This document shows, one piece after another, positions 17,653 through 28,100 of a stretch of DNA of 64,000 bases (the first letter of the stretch is position 1; every line of letters begins with the position of its first letter). Origin of the DNA: an uncultured Muribaculum sp. Its GTDB lineage: Bacteria; Bacteroidota; Bacteroidia; Bacteroidales; Muribaculaceae. The translations under genes and the position numbers were made by a program. The stretch spans positions 1-64,000 of the forward strand of contig CAJUMZ010000008.1 in NCBI GenBank assembly GCA_910587665.1. The letters are read 5' to 3'. The notes below the pieces were generated by a model that ran no database searches, was not told where the DNA came from, and was given only the letters and a program-made list of their open reading frames with translations.

Positions 17653-19665
17653 TTATTCGATAGTAATCGAGGTAATTACGGGAGTAACATTAGCTGCATC
17701 GACATTGCCGTCGGCATCAAGCGGAGAAGCCACGAGACCGGTCTGCTGGATACAGATCGAAAGACATCCGGCATCGAAAGTAACAGCACCGCCACCGTTG
17801 GTATTGTCATATATAAGGGTAGTCTCACCACCTGCAGCGGTATTTACAGTCACAGCTGTAGCATCATTGAATCCTGCGCCATCGGCACCGGGCCAGAGAC
17901 CGGCACCAATGTTATGACAGAGAATAGCCTTGGGTGCCGCACCTGCCGCCCATTCAAGACCGTCGATCTTGAAAGCGATCTTGAGTACCTGCTTTTTCTT
18001 CACCTTGATATCGGCGATATTCACAGGCCATGTCTTGTCACCGCCCCAGGCGTTGAACAGCTCGATACGATAACAGTTGGCATTGCCTCCGTCAAGATAA
18101 CCTTCAAGCACGGAATTGTCTACCGGGATAACCTTCGGACCGGTGGCACCGCCACCAATCGACTTGGGCACGAGGTTGAGCACAATATAACGGTTGACTG
18201 TTCCGTTCTGGTCAGAACCGTAAGGAACACCGATTACAAGACCGTCGTCGACACTGCACTTGAACACGCGGAAGTCGGTACCTTCGATCTTCACATTGCC
18301 GGCCTGAAGAAGAGTAACATAATCATTGAAGTGAATCTGACCGTCGGCAGCGGTAAATGAAGTGTTGAACGCATCGCCTGCATAACCGACATATTTGTCA
18401 TTTTCAATCGCAGCCTTAAGACCGGAGCGTGTAAGGGTAAGTGCAAAATCACCTTCATAAACAGGGAGGTCGATAGTGCCATACAGCCCCTGAGACTTCC
18501 AATTGGCGGGATCCTCATTGCCGTTTGTTCCATCCCACTGGAGGATGTCGTAAGGAGTTTCCTCATCAAGGTTGTATACCACCTCTGCAGCCTCATAGTT
18601 TATTTCATTGCTCTGCACGGTGAAGAGGAGCTTCTCGAGGATGTCGTTCTTATAGTAGTCCTCATACTTGGGGAATACCGGCTTGGCCTCTTCGATCAAC
18701 TCGGGACCGAGGGGAATGGTGACGGTGCCGTCCTGCACGTCGGCAGCGACGAAGTTCCACACGAGCCACCAGGGACCTTCGGAGTTGGTACGCATTGTAG
18801 CGAACTGGAGCACGTAAGGAGTGCACTCGAGGATCTTGATATCCTGGGTATAGTTGTCACACACGCCGTCGAATCCGGGGGTGTGCATAGCGTAGGTACC
18901 GCCGTTGAAGGTTACAGTGGGTCGCTTGGGATCGCTTATGTTAAGCGAGAAGGTGCCCTCAACTACCTCCTCTCCGGAAGCGGTATTACGCATCTGCTTC
19001 AAGGTACAACCCTTTACGGGGTCAAGACCGAAGATCATATAAGAGCCCATATACGGGTCGGTGGCCGGAACAAGCCAATCCTGGAATCCGGGATCCCAGT
19101 TGGGGGTCCAGTTTTCGCTACCGATAAGGAGATCCTTGTTTTCAACGCCGTCATTGTTGATATGATCGGGGTCGAGATACATCACGGGAGAAGAACCGTA
19201 GCCTACGCCGTAGCTCTTGTCCATGGGCACCCATTTCTTGGGATTTCCGTTGCCGTTTTCGTCGACACCACCGGCAAGATTGGTCCAGATAGCGTCGGAG
19301 AGCATCGAGAAGTCATTCTGAGGGATGTTGAACTTATAGGGGTTGCCATATACGGGGCCCGCCTGGGTCATGACACCGAAGGTAACCTCATAGTCGCCCG
19401 CGAAGGGGAGGTCGATAGTATAGTCGGAAGACTGGGAACGACCCTGGGGAGTAACCCACAGGGGAGTCACGCCTTTTAGCTTAGACGTGAGGTGGATGAC
19501 GTTGGGATTTTCCGCATCGGGCTTCACCTCGAAGGCGTTACCCTGCACGAGCTGGTCGGGGGTAACGGAAGCGGCATCCAAGCTGTAGTCATCGTCGGAG
19601 CAGGCGGAAGCGAGGCAAAGCAAGCCTGCCGCTGCAAGAAATGAATAAAAACAGTTTAGCTTCAT
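17653..19665 (-). CDS. Surface glycan-binding lipoprotein (SGBP-type)
   Basis: The 670-residue lipoprotein has a lipobox at Cys22 followed by SDDD. An early PKD/Ig-like domain (DLPFAGDYEVTFGVMTQAGPVYG) precedes two or more beta-sandwich regions that contain many aromatic residues and the motif RIELFNAWGG shared with the downstream lipoprotein. It lies directly after susD in transcription order, where SusE/SGBP-B proteins usually sit. I chose the ATG at 19665, since the ten preceding residues are highly basic and not part of the signal peptide. It lies 23 bases before the next gene. Confidence 0.82.
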   Translation of the reverse strand: MKLNCFYSFLAAAGLLCLASACSDDDYSLDAASVTPDQLVQGNAFEVKPDAENPNVIHLTSKLKGVTPLWVTPQGRSQSSDYTIDLPFAGDYEVTFGVMTQAGPVYGNPYKFNIPQNDFSMLSDAIWTNLAGGVDENGNGNPKKWVPMDKSYGVGYGSSPVMYLDPDHINNDGVENKDLLIGSENWTPNWDPGFQDWLVPATDPYMGSYMIFGLDPVKGCTLKQMRNTASGEEVVEGTFSLNISDPKRPTVTFNGGTYAMHTPGFDGVCDNYTQDIKILECTPYVLQFATMRTNSEGPWWLVWNFVAADVQDGTVTIPLGPELIEEAKPVFPKYEDYYKNDILEKLLFTVQSNEINYEAAEVVYNLDEETPYDILQWDGTNGNEDPANWKSQGLYGTIDLPVYEGDFALTLTRSGLKAAIENDKYVGYAGDAFNTSFTAADGQIHFNDYVTLLQAGNVKIEGTDFRVFKCSVDDGLVIGVPYGSDQNGTVNRYIVLNLVPKSIGGGATGPKVIPVDNSVLEGYLDGGNANCYRIELFNAWGGDKTWPVNIADIKVKKKQVLKIAFKIDGLEWAAGAAPKAILCHNIGAGLWPGADGAGFNDATAVTVNTAAGGETTLIYDNTNGGGAVTFDAGCLSICIQQTGLVASPLDADGNVDAANVTPVITSITIE

Positions 19666-19709
19666 AGTTTTTTTCCGTGTTTTTAATTTTCGCAAATCCT
19701 AATTAAGAG

Positions 19710-19838
19710 TTAAAAGGTTATGAGGATAAAGGTAAAAAAGAAGATGGAAGTCATCAGGGGGAGGATGCCGCCCTGAGGTATGGAACAATCATATGGTTTC
19801 AATCTTCCAAACGATGGAGTGTCGACGATATTGCCCAT
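19710..19838 (-). CDS. Candidate small protein of 42 residues within the PUL operon
   Basis: Within the 239-base gap between susD and the SGBP gene, an ATG at 19838 opens a 42-codon frame. It ends in a strongly hydrophobic stretch (LMTSIFFFTFILITF), compatible with a membrane-inserting tail. The gap is unusually long for this operon, where other gaps are 23-30 bases. The frame also sits between the arms of a 12-bp inverted repeat (19708-19719 and 19854-19865). It may be only a chance frame in a structured RNA spacer. Confidence 0.3.
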   Translation of the reverse strand: MGNIVDTPSFGRLKPYDCSIPQGGILPLMTSIFFFTFILITF

Positions 19839-19904
19839 GGTCTTCAATTTTACAACCTTTTAACTTTTAGCTCAATAGGATTGCGGAAGTTAACAATTAT
19901 ATGA

Positions 19905-21578
19905 TTAATACCAGCCTTCGTTCTGCTTAAGAACACCATTGGACAGGGTTATCTGATCCTGGGGAATCTGGTTGAGACCCTTAGTCTTGATAATCTTGTC
20001 GCGGTTGTAGGTCACGGTGCCGGGGACACCGCCGTTGGTCACATTACCGCCGGTAGCGGCAACGGCGTCGGCAAGAGTCTCCACGCCCTGACGGAGGAGG
20101 TCCCAATAGCGGATGCCCTCGAAAGCAAGCTCGCGGGCGCGCTCATCCATGATATTCTGCTGAGTCACGGCAAGAGCGGGGAGACCCGCGCGGCTGCGCA
20201 CGGCGTTGAGATGGTTGGAAGCCTGGGCTGATCCAAGCTCGGCAGCCATGAGGAGCACATCGGCATAGCGCATGATTACCCATGGCTGTGCGTTACACTC
20301 CTGGAATCCGGCGGTACCGGTGGCGTTGGTAGCGGGGAGACCGTTGCCAAACACCATGGGGGTGTATTTCTTAACGGTGTAGCCGGTGTATTCGCGCCAG
20401 TCGTTGACAGAGGTCTGCCATCCGTCGATCTTGACGCAACCCTCAGCCTCGAGGTCGATGACAGAGGCGGTGAAGCGGGGGTCGCTGCGGAGATATTTGT
20501 CAAGGAATGCGGGAGTGATGTTGCAAGCGCCCCATCCTTTGCCGTAGCCCTTATCGGTGTCGTTGAGGTTACGCATACCCATCATTACGAGCCAGCGGTT
20601 GGAGTCGTTGTTACCGTTATAGTCCTGGGTAGGGGTAAAGTTCTGGGCGAGGATGACCTCGGAGTTAGCGTCGCCGGCGTAGGTCGATGTCGAAGCCCAG
20701 CCAAGCTCACCGGGTATCGGGTCGAGTGAAGCGGCAGGCCAGAGGTTCTTGAAATTAGCGACAAGCGAGTAGTTGCCGCTTGCAATCACGTCCTCGACTG
20801 CGGCGAGAGCCTCAGCCTTTGTGCAAGTACCGGTGGTCTCGCCGGCTTCATTGGTGAATCCGGGCTCCTTACCGTAGTAACCGGTATAGAAGAGGTACAC
20901 GCGCGCGAGGAGCGCCTCGGCTGCATATTTGGTTATGCGACCGAAATTGTCAGTGCCGAGGTTGGCATTGGCGGGGATGTTGGCGATCGCATACTTGAGG
21001 TCGTCGACGATGAGGGCATATACCTCGGCGGGGTCAGCCTGGCCGCGGTTGTCCTGCGAAGCCTCGGTGAATAGGGGGATGTGGCCCCACATGCGCACCA
21101 TGTCGAAATATAGGAGGGCGCGGAGGGTGTGAGCCTCACCCATGTAGAGACCTTCGTTGGCGGGATTTTCCCAAACGTAGGTCTTGGTGAGCATCTCGTT
21201 GCAGCGATACACCCCGGCGTAATACACTTTCCAGTTGGTGGAGAAATACTGAAGGTCGGAAGGTGACTGCGCGGGATCAAACATGTCGAGCATCTGGAAC
21301 CCGCGGCCGTCACCGTTGCCGGTCGAACCGTAGCACTCGTCGCTCATGACGGTAGCCTGTAGGTAGATGTTGGCACTACCGGGATTAGAAGAAATCTGAC
21401 GCCATCCGTCGTAGCATCCGATAAGCGCGCGCCAGGCGTCGCCCTCGGTCTTGTAGAAGTTGCCGGTGGTCGACTCGGTCTTTGACGAGACGTCAAGGAA
21501 GCTTTCGGAGCAAGCACCGAGGCAGAGGGCGGAGATAGCCACACCGGCGGTCAATATGTTGGATTTGAATCTTTTCAT
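19905..21578 (-). CDS. susD: SusD/RagB-family glycan-binding outer membrane lipoprotein
   Basis: The 557-residue lipoprotein (Cys23 in LGAC) has the SusD layout: an N-terminal SusD-like region, TPR helices (EAHTLRALLYFDMVRMWGHIPLF) and the C-terminal RagB domain (NHLNAVRSRAGLPAL; DERARELAFEGIRYWDLLR). SusD proteins cap the SusC transporter and hand over oligosaccharides. The gene follows susC by 30 bases. It should act on the same glycan fragments released by the GH5 enzyme. Confidence 0.95.
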   Translation of the reverse strand: MKRFKSNILTAGVAISALCLGACSESFLDVSSKTESTTGNFYKTEGDAWRALIGCYDGWRQISSNPGSANIYLQATVMSDECYGSTGNGDGRGFQMLDMFDPAQSPSDLQYFSTNWKVYYAGVYRCNEMLTKTYVWENPANEGLYMGEAHTLRALLYFDMVRMWGHIPLFTEASQDNRGQADPAEVYALIVDDLKYAIANIPANANLGTDNFGRITKYAAEALLARVYLFYTGYYGKEPGFTNEAGETTGTCTKAEALAAVEDVIASGNYSLVANFKNLWPAASLDPIPGELGWASTSTYAGDANSEVILAQNFTPTQDYNGNNDSNRWLVMMGMRNLNDTDKGYGKGWGACNITPAFLDKYLRSDPRFTASVIDLEAEGCVKIDGWQTSVNDWREYTGYTVKKYTPMVFGNGLPATNATGTAGFQECNAQPWVIMRYADVLLMAAELGSAQASNHLNAVRSRAGLPALAVTQQNIMDERARELAFEGIRYWDLLRQGVETLADAVAATGGNVTNGGVPGTVTYNRDKIIKTKGLNQIPQDQITLSNGVLKQNEGWY

Positions 21579-21608
21579 TGTATATTCAAAGTTTTGTAGT
21601 TTTCAATC

Positions 21609-24600
21609 TTAGAAAGCAAGGTTAACACCTACCAGGAATGTGCGGGGACGTGGGTAGTAACCGAGGTCAACGCCCGACACCCAGCTCTGCGTACCGTAAC
21701 CTATCTCGGGGTCCATACCGTCATACTTGGTGAAGGTCAAGAGATTCTGAGCCTGGAAGTAGAGGCGGCACTGGCTGCACCATTTCCGGTTCATGAGCGG
21801 GGCAAAATCGTAGCCGAGGGTGACGTTGCTGATGCGGAGGAAGTCGCCGTCCTGAAGATATAGGTCGGAGAACTGCCAGTTGATGTTGGTGTTGGTCACG
21901 CGCGGAATCTTGTTGGAAGTGCCTTCGCCGGTCCAACGGTCGAGGATGCGCTTTGTGTAATTGGCTTTCTGGTTGACCTGGTTGCGGTAGCTCTGCACGA
22001 GCTTGTTGCCGGCGACGCCTGTAGCGACGATGCCGAGGTCAAAGTTTTTCCAGTAAAGGTTGATGTTGAAGCCGTAGGTGAACTTGGGCATACCGTTGCC
22101 GAGGTTTGTCTTGTCGTTGGCGTCGATGATGCCGTCGCGGTTCTGATCGACAAACTTCACATCACCGGGCTTCGGTGATTCCTGGAGAGTACCGTTGCCT
22201 GCTGCAATCCAGTCGGTGATCTCTTTTTCATTCTGGAAGATGCCGGCGGTCTGATAGCCCCAGAAGTAACCGATGGGCTGACCGTTTTCGGCGCGGTAGA
22301 ATTCATCCGAGTTGTCGAAGAGCTGGTTGGTGTCACCGTGGATGATACCGTCTTCGGTAGGGATCGAGCCTACCTTGTTCTTATTCCATGCACCATTTAC
22401 GCCTATGCTGTAGGAGAAGTCGTTGCCGATGACATCGTTCCAGGTCACGTTGAACTCGACACCGGTGTTTTTCACGCTACCGCCGTTGATGAAGGGAGCG
22501 TCGGTACCGGCTGTCGCAAGCACGGGGGCGACAACGAGCCAATCCTTTGTATCCTTTATATAGAAGTCGAAGTTAACGGCAAGACGGTTGTTGAGGAATC
22601 GGGCGTCGAAACCTAAGTCGGTCTGCTCCGAAGTCTCCCAAGAGAGGTCATAGTTGCCGAGACGGCTCGGGTAAGCACCCCAGTTGTTGCCGAGGATAGT
22701 GTCGTAACCGCCGTTGTATACTCCGTTGGGACCAAGATACTGCCCGAAGAAGTAATGAACGTTCTGTGTCTTGATGGGGGCAAGGAACTGATACGGGTCG
22801 ATGTTCTGGTTACCTACGCGACCCCAGCTTGCACGGATCTTGAGGAAGTCAAGCCATCCGCGTGTAGCCTCCATGAATGACTCGCTCGAGATGTTCCAAC
22901 CGGCCGATACGGAGGGGAACCAACCGAAGCGGTGTCCGCGGGCGAAGTTGGAAGAACCGTCGCAACGGAGGGTGAAGTTGATCATATATTTTTCAGCCCA
23001 GTTCCAGCCGAGACGACCGAAGTAGCTGACGCGGCGGCTCTCATTGTGAGGATTACCGGCAGCATTCAGACCGTCGCCGGTAGAAGCTGCGGTACCGTTG
23101 CTGATCCATGCATACTGCCAAGAGTCAAAGCCTTCCTTGAGGTAAGCCTGGTTGGCGCTGAGATAAGTGCCTGAATAGCGGTATGCCTCCATACCGATGA
23201 GGGCATTGAAGGCATGGTCCTTAATTGTCCAGTCGTAGGAAGCGGTGTTGGTCCATGTCATGTCAAGACCGTGGTTCATATTCTGCGACACGCGTGTCTG
23301 CGAAAGGTTCTGGTTGTAGGGAGAGAACTGATAGAGAGGAGTGTAGCTGCGGTATTCAGAAGAAGAATAGTTGACGCCGAATACAGTGCGGATACGTAGA
23401 TTCTTGATAGGCTCTACCTGGGCGTATACGTTGCCGGAGAAACGAGCTACCTTGTTGCGGTTGTTGGTATTGGTCATCATCGCTCCGTAGGGGTTGCCCT
23501 CATTGGCATACCAGTCGGAGTCGGAAGTGTCGTTGAACGGAGATCCGAACTTGCCGTTGTCGCTGTAGACGGGAGCAAGCGGGGTCATGTCAAACGCACC
23601 GCGAAGCGAGTTGTTGTACTGGTTGCCGACGCCGATACCCACACTCTTCACATAAGAGAAAGAAGCCTGCTCGCCTACGGTCACGATGCCGTCGAAGAGC
23701 TTGTGGTCGGAGTTGATACGGAAGTTGTAGCGTGAATAGTTGGAGACATCCTTGCCGCCTACGATACCTTCCTGGTCGATGTAGCCGAGCGAGAGAGCGT
23801 AGGTGCTGTTGGCCGAGCCACCGCTCACACCGAGGTTGTAGCTCTGGGTGATGGCGTTGTCCTTGAACATGGTGTCGATCCAGTCGGTGTCGATGACGCT
23901 CAGGGGCTGGCCTGCGGCGTCATAGTTCCATATGCTCTTGAAGCTACCCCAGTCATAAGGAGCGGCACCGGAGTTGAGCATGGACTCATCCTGAATGGTC
24001 ATATATTCGTAGGCGTTGAGCATTTCCATCTTCTTTGCCGCGCTCTGCCATCCGAAATATCCGTCGAAAGTCACCTTGGCGCGACCCTCCTTACCCTGCT
24101 TCGTAGTGACGAGGACAACACCGTTGGCTGCCTGCGCACCGTAGATGGCGGCTGACGCGGCATCCTTGAGCACGTCGATCGACTCGATGTCGGCGGGGTT
24201 GAGTACATTTATATCGCCGGGCATACCGTCGATAAGGTAGAGGGGTGAGGAGTTACCGGTAGTACCGAGACCGCGGACAGTCACCTTCATGCCTTCACCG
24301 GGCTGACCGGAGCTTGAGGCGATATTTACGCCCGGGAGCTGTCCCTGCATTGCCTGAAGGGGGCTGGTGGTATTCATCTTGGCGATATCGTCGCCCTTGA
24401 TCTGTGCTGTCGCGCCGGTGACGAGCTTTTTCTTCTGCACGCCATAACCGATTACGACAACCTCATCAAGCACTTCGGAGTTTTCCGACATCGCCACGTC
24501 AAGGCGTGAGGAGGTGACAACGATCTCACGCTGCGACATCCCGACGTAAGAAAACACAAGAGTCTGACCGGTGTCAGCCTTGATAGAGTAATTGCCGTCA

Positions 24601-24806
24601 ATGTCGGTGCTGGTACCGTTGGCGGTACCCTTAACCTGCACAGTCACGCCGATGAGAGGTTCACCGTCGGATGCAGAAGTCACTGTTCCCGTCACTGTCA
24701 AAGTCTCGGCACTGATGAAGCCGACACTTGTCAACAGGCACAATGTCACCAATGCAGCTCGGAAGAATCGTGACTCCCGGCAATGTTCCATTAGTTTTTT
24801 TCCCAT
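21609..24806 (-). CDS. susC: SusC/RagA-family TonB-dependent outer membrane transporter
   Basis: The 1065-residue protein imports oligosaccharides across the outer membrane using TonB energy. After a signal peptide there is a CarboxypepD_reg-like domain (TVTGTVTSASDGEPLIGV, about residues 36-115), a plug (DDIAKMNTTSPLQAMQGQLPG; LIDGMPGDINVLNPADIESI, about 120-235), and a long beta-barrel ending in aromatic F at the C-terminus (FLVGVNLAF). It is the first gene of a five-gene operon and faces the HTCS regulator across a 304-base promoter region. Confidence 0.96.
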   Translation of the reverse strand: MGKKLMEHCRESRFFRAALVTLCLLTSVGFISAETLTVTGTVTSASDGEPLIGVTVQVKGTANGTSTDIDGNYSIKADTGQTLVFSYVGMSQREIVVTSSRLDVAMSENSEVLDEVVVIGYGVQKKKLVTGATAQIKGDDIAKMNTTSPLQAMQGQLPGVNIASSSGQPGEGMKVTVRGLGTTGNSSPLYLIDGMPGDINVLNPADIESIDVLKDAASAAIYGAQAANGVVLVTTKQGKEGRAKVTFDGYFGWQSAAKKMEMLNAYEYMTIQDESMLNSGAAPYDWGSFKSIWNYDAAGQPLSVIDTDWIDTMFKDNAITQSYNLGVSGGSANSTYALSLGYIDQEGIVGGKDVSNYSRYNFRINSDHKLFDGIVTVGEQASFSYVKSVGIGVGNQYNNSLRGAFDMTPLAPVYSDNGKFGSPFNDTSDSDWYANEGNPYGAMMTNTNNRNKVARFSGNVYAQVEPIKNLRIRTVFGVNYSSSEYRSYTPLYQFSPYNQNLSQTRVSQNMNHGLDMTWTNTASYDWTIKDHAFNALIGMEAYRYSGTYLSANQAYLKEGFDSWQYAWISNGTAASTGDGLNAAGNPHNESRRVSYFGRLGWNWAEKYMINFTLRCDGSSNFARGHRFGWFPSVSAGWNISSESFMEATRGWLDFLKIRASWGRVGNQNIDPYQFLAPIKTQNVHYFFGQYLGPNGVYNGGYDTILGNNWGAYPSRLGNYDLSWETSEQTDLGFDARFLNNRLAVNFDFYIKDTKDWLVVAPVLATAGTDAPFINGGSVKNTGVEFNVTWNDVIGNDFSYSIGVNGAWNKNKVGSIPTEDGIIHGDTNQLFDNSDEFYRAENGQPIGYFWGYQTAGIFQNEKEITDWIAAGNGTLQESPKPGDVKFVDQNRDGIIDANDKTNLGNGMPKFTYGFNINLYWKNFDLGIVATGVAGNKLVQSYRNQVNQKANYTKRILDRWTGEGTSNKIPRVTNTNINWQFSDLYLQDGDFLRISNVTLGYDFAPLMNRKWCSQCRLYFQAQNLLTFTKYDGMDPEIGYGTQSWVSGVDLGYYPRPRTFLVGVNLAF

Positions 24807-25110
24807 TGAAAAATGATTTAAAGTGTTAGAATTAAAGTTTGTTTTAGGTTTGACTTATTCAGACCTTAAAAAGGCACTAAATTTTTCAATGTAAAAGTAG
24901 GCTAAATCCGTTTAACTTACTTTATCAAATGTGTTGTGGATGGGTACAATTACACTCCGGAAGTGGGTTAAATGTTGCATGAAAATGTATAAAATGTTTA
25001 CTTAACATTAAAATGTGTTATACAGCATGTTTTTCGCGGCATAAAAATTGCAGAAATAGCGCTAATTTTGGGTAAAATTATATCTGACATAGCACAGCTT
25101 TAAATATTTT
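24807..25110. promoter_or_regulatory. Divergent control region between susC and the HTCS gene
   Basis: The 304-base A+T-rich region must hold promoters in both directions. A TAATTTTG box lies at 25063-25070 for the regulator. A 17-base palindrome, AATGTT-5-AACATT, lies at 24993-25009 and could be an operator. The octamer TTAACATT within it (25002-25009) recurs in reverse complement at 29121-29128 upstream of the GH31 gene. No small gene or RNA was seen. Confidence 0.4.
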
Positions 25111-28100
25111 ATGAAAATTCGTGAGTTATTAACATTTATACTGCTTTTAATAATATCCGACGCCCACGGCGCGAGCCTGCGCTTCAAGCAGATCGAGGCG
25201 ACCGACGGACTGTCGGACAATAAAATCAATGCCATTCTGAAAGACCGCGACGGATTTGTGTGGATAGCCGGTGTTTCGGGACTGAACCGCTATGACGGCT
25301 ACGGAATCAAAATCTACCGAAACGAGCCTTCCGACTCCACTTCTATCACCGACAATTATGTCGACGACGTAGTGCAGGCAACCGACGGCACGATATGGGT
25401 CAAGGCATCGGGGAAATATGTAGCCTACAATCCTGAGACCGACACGTTTGACAACAATCCCGGGCATATCCTTGCCCGATACGGCATAACCGGAAGTCCG
25501 GAGACGATAACCTCCGACCGTCTCGGGGAGTGGTTTTTCGTAAGAAACGACGGCCTGTACCGCCACATCGGCGGCCGGACTATAAAAATCGACGGAGTGC
25601 CTTCCTCAGACAATGACGTGACCGCCATATGTACCCTCTACGACAATTCAGCGACAGCGATAATCGAGGATACGGGGCGCATAACGCTTGTCGACTCCGT
25701 CGGCAGCGTTATGCGCCGTGACGACACCATAGTGCCGCAACTCAACGGCACCACGCAGTTCTGGCTCTTCGCCGACCGCGAAGGGCTTCTATGGGTTTAC
25801 GGAAATTCCGGAGTGTGGGTCTTTGACTCGCACTCCGGAGGATGGATCCATCCTCCGCTGCCGCAAGGCGTTCAGCCGGGGTCGCTACGCGCCATCGCAC
25901 AGGACAACATCGGCAGGATATGGCTCGGACTCGATAACGAAGGTGTCGCCGTCATTGATAAAAACGGAGGCGTCATGAAGCTTGTCAACAATCCCAACGA
26001 CATATATTCGCTCGGCAACAATTCCGTCACCACACTCTTTGCCGACGATGACGGCACAATGTGGGTCGGCACCCAGAAAAAAGGAGTGTCGATATACAAC
26101 GACAGCGAATTCAAGTTTGACCTTGAGGCAATGCCCGACGTCAACTGCATCGTGGAGGCGTCGCAACCGGGACAATACTGGATAGGCACCGACAACAGCG
26201 GGCTAATGCTATGGGATCGCAAGACCGGGAAGCAAACCCCTGTCACCGACCCGGCTGAGGGTTCACGCCCCCACGCCATAACCACCATCACCAAGTCACG
26301 CGACGGGTCACTGTGGACAGGCACGTTCAACAACGGCATGAGCCATTACGTAAACGGCAGGTTTACACATTATAATACAGGCAACGGTCTTCCCAACAAC
26401 AACGTGTGGGCAATAGAGGAAAATAACGACGGGACGCTATGGATAGCCACCCTCGGCGGCGGCCTTGTATTGATGAATCCCGCTTCAAACACGTTTACCA
26501 CCTACACCGCCGCCAATTCCGGTCTTCCGAGCGACTATGTTATGACACTGACCCGCGGAAGCGACGGCAAGCTATATATCGGGACTCCCGACGGGCTTGC
26601 CACGCTCGATCCCGTCACCAACAAGATACTCGCCGTAAAAGGAACCCGTGACAATGGCAAGCAGCTTGAGGACAGAGCCATAGGACAACTTTTCACCGAC
26701 AGCCGCGGACTGCTTTGGATAGGCTCACGCGACGGGCTCTGCGTATATGACCTCAAACATGACCGCATCTACGAGGTGCCGCTTTTGCCCGACATCCCGC
26801 GCCCCTACATACTCGGCATGGCGGAAGACGCCGCGCGCAACCTCTGGGTAGGTGTCGACGGCAGCATAATAAATGTCACCGTAGCCCCCGACCTCAACAA
26901 CTCCGGCTACAGCTTCACCCCACATGTGTACTCAGGCAAAGACGGCTTGCAGAACAGCACCTTCAACCAGCGGTCAATGGCGATGCTTGACAACGGTGAT
27001 ATCGTCATCGGCGGACTATACGGGCTAAACAGGGTATCGCCGGGAAGCATCCGCTACAATCTTTCCCGCCCCAAAGTGATATTCACCGACCTCATACTCC
27101 AGGGAGGCGAGCCTGTGAAGCCGGGTAAGGAATATGACGGTCGCGTCATCCTCGACAAGACGCTCAACCACACCGACAAAGTCACTCTCACCTACCGCCA
27201 GAACAGCTTCACCATATATTTCGCCACCGACAATCAGATCCACCCGGAGCACACCACCTATTATTACAAGCTCGAAGGGTTTCGTGACGAGTGGCTCGAA
27301 TGTCCCGCCGGCATGCACCATGTCACCTACACCAATCTCAGCCCCGGCGACTACAGGCTTTTGATCAAAGCCGTGAACAGCGACGGCGTTGAAGGCGACT
27401 CCGAACGATCCCTCAACATCACCATAACGCCCCCGATATGGGCCACCGTATGGGCGAAAACCATCTACACCATCCTCGCGATAGCCCTCGTGGCACTGCT
27501 GTTCATGGGGCTGAGACGCCACGAACACCGCCGCTACATAAAGCGACAGCAGGAAGAGTCGGCACGCAAGCAGGAGGAAATCAACCAGATGAAATTCAAA
27601 TTCTACACCAATGTAAGCCACGAGCTCCGCACTCCCCTCACCCTCATCCTCTCCCCGCTGGAATCAATGATGCGCGACACCAACGACGAGCGCACCGCCA
27701 AGCGCCTCGGCATCATCCACACCAACGCCTCCCGCCTGCTCTACCTTGTCAACCAGCTCCTTGACTTCCGTAAAAACGAAGTGGCGGGACTCACGTTCAA
27801 CGGCTCTACCGGCGACATCATAGGTTTCCTGCGTAATGCCTTCAACTCATTTACCGACATGGCGGAAAAGAAAGATATCGACATGTCGTTTCAGACCAAT
27901 GTAGACAGCCTCGACATGCTCTTTGACGCCGACAAGCTCGGCAAGATAATAGCCAACCTGCTATCCAACGCAATGAAATTCACCCCCGACGGAGGCAGTA
28001 TCAGAACCGACGTGCAGCTCGTAGGGCAGATGCTCCGTATAAAGGTCGCCGACACCGGTTGCGGAGTGCCCGACAATGAAAAGACCCATGTGTTCGAACG

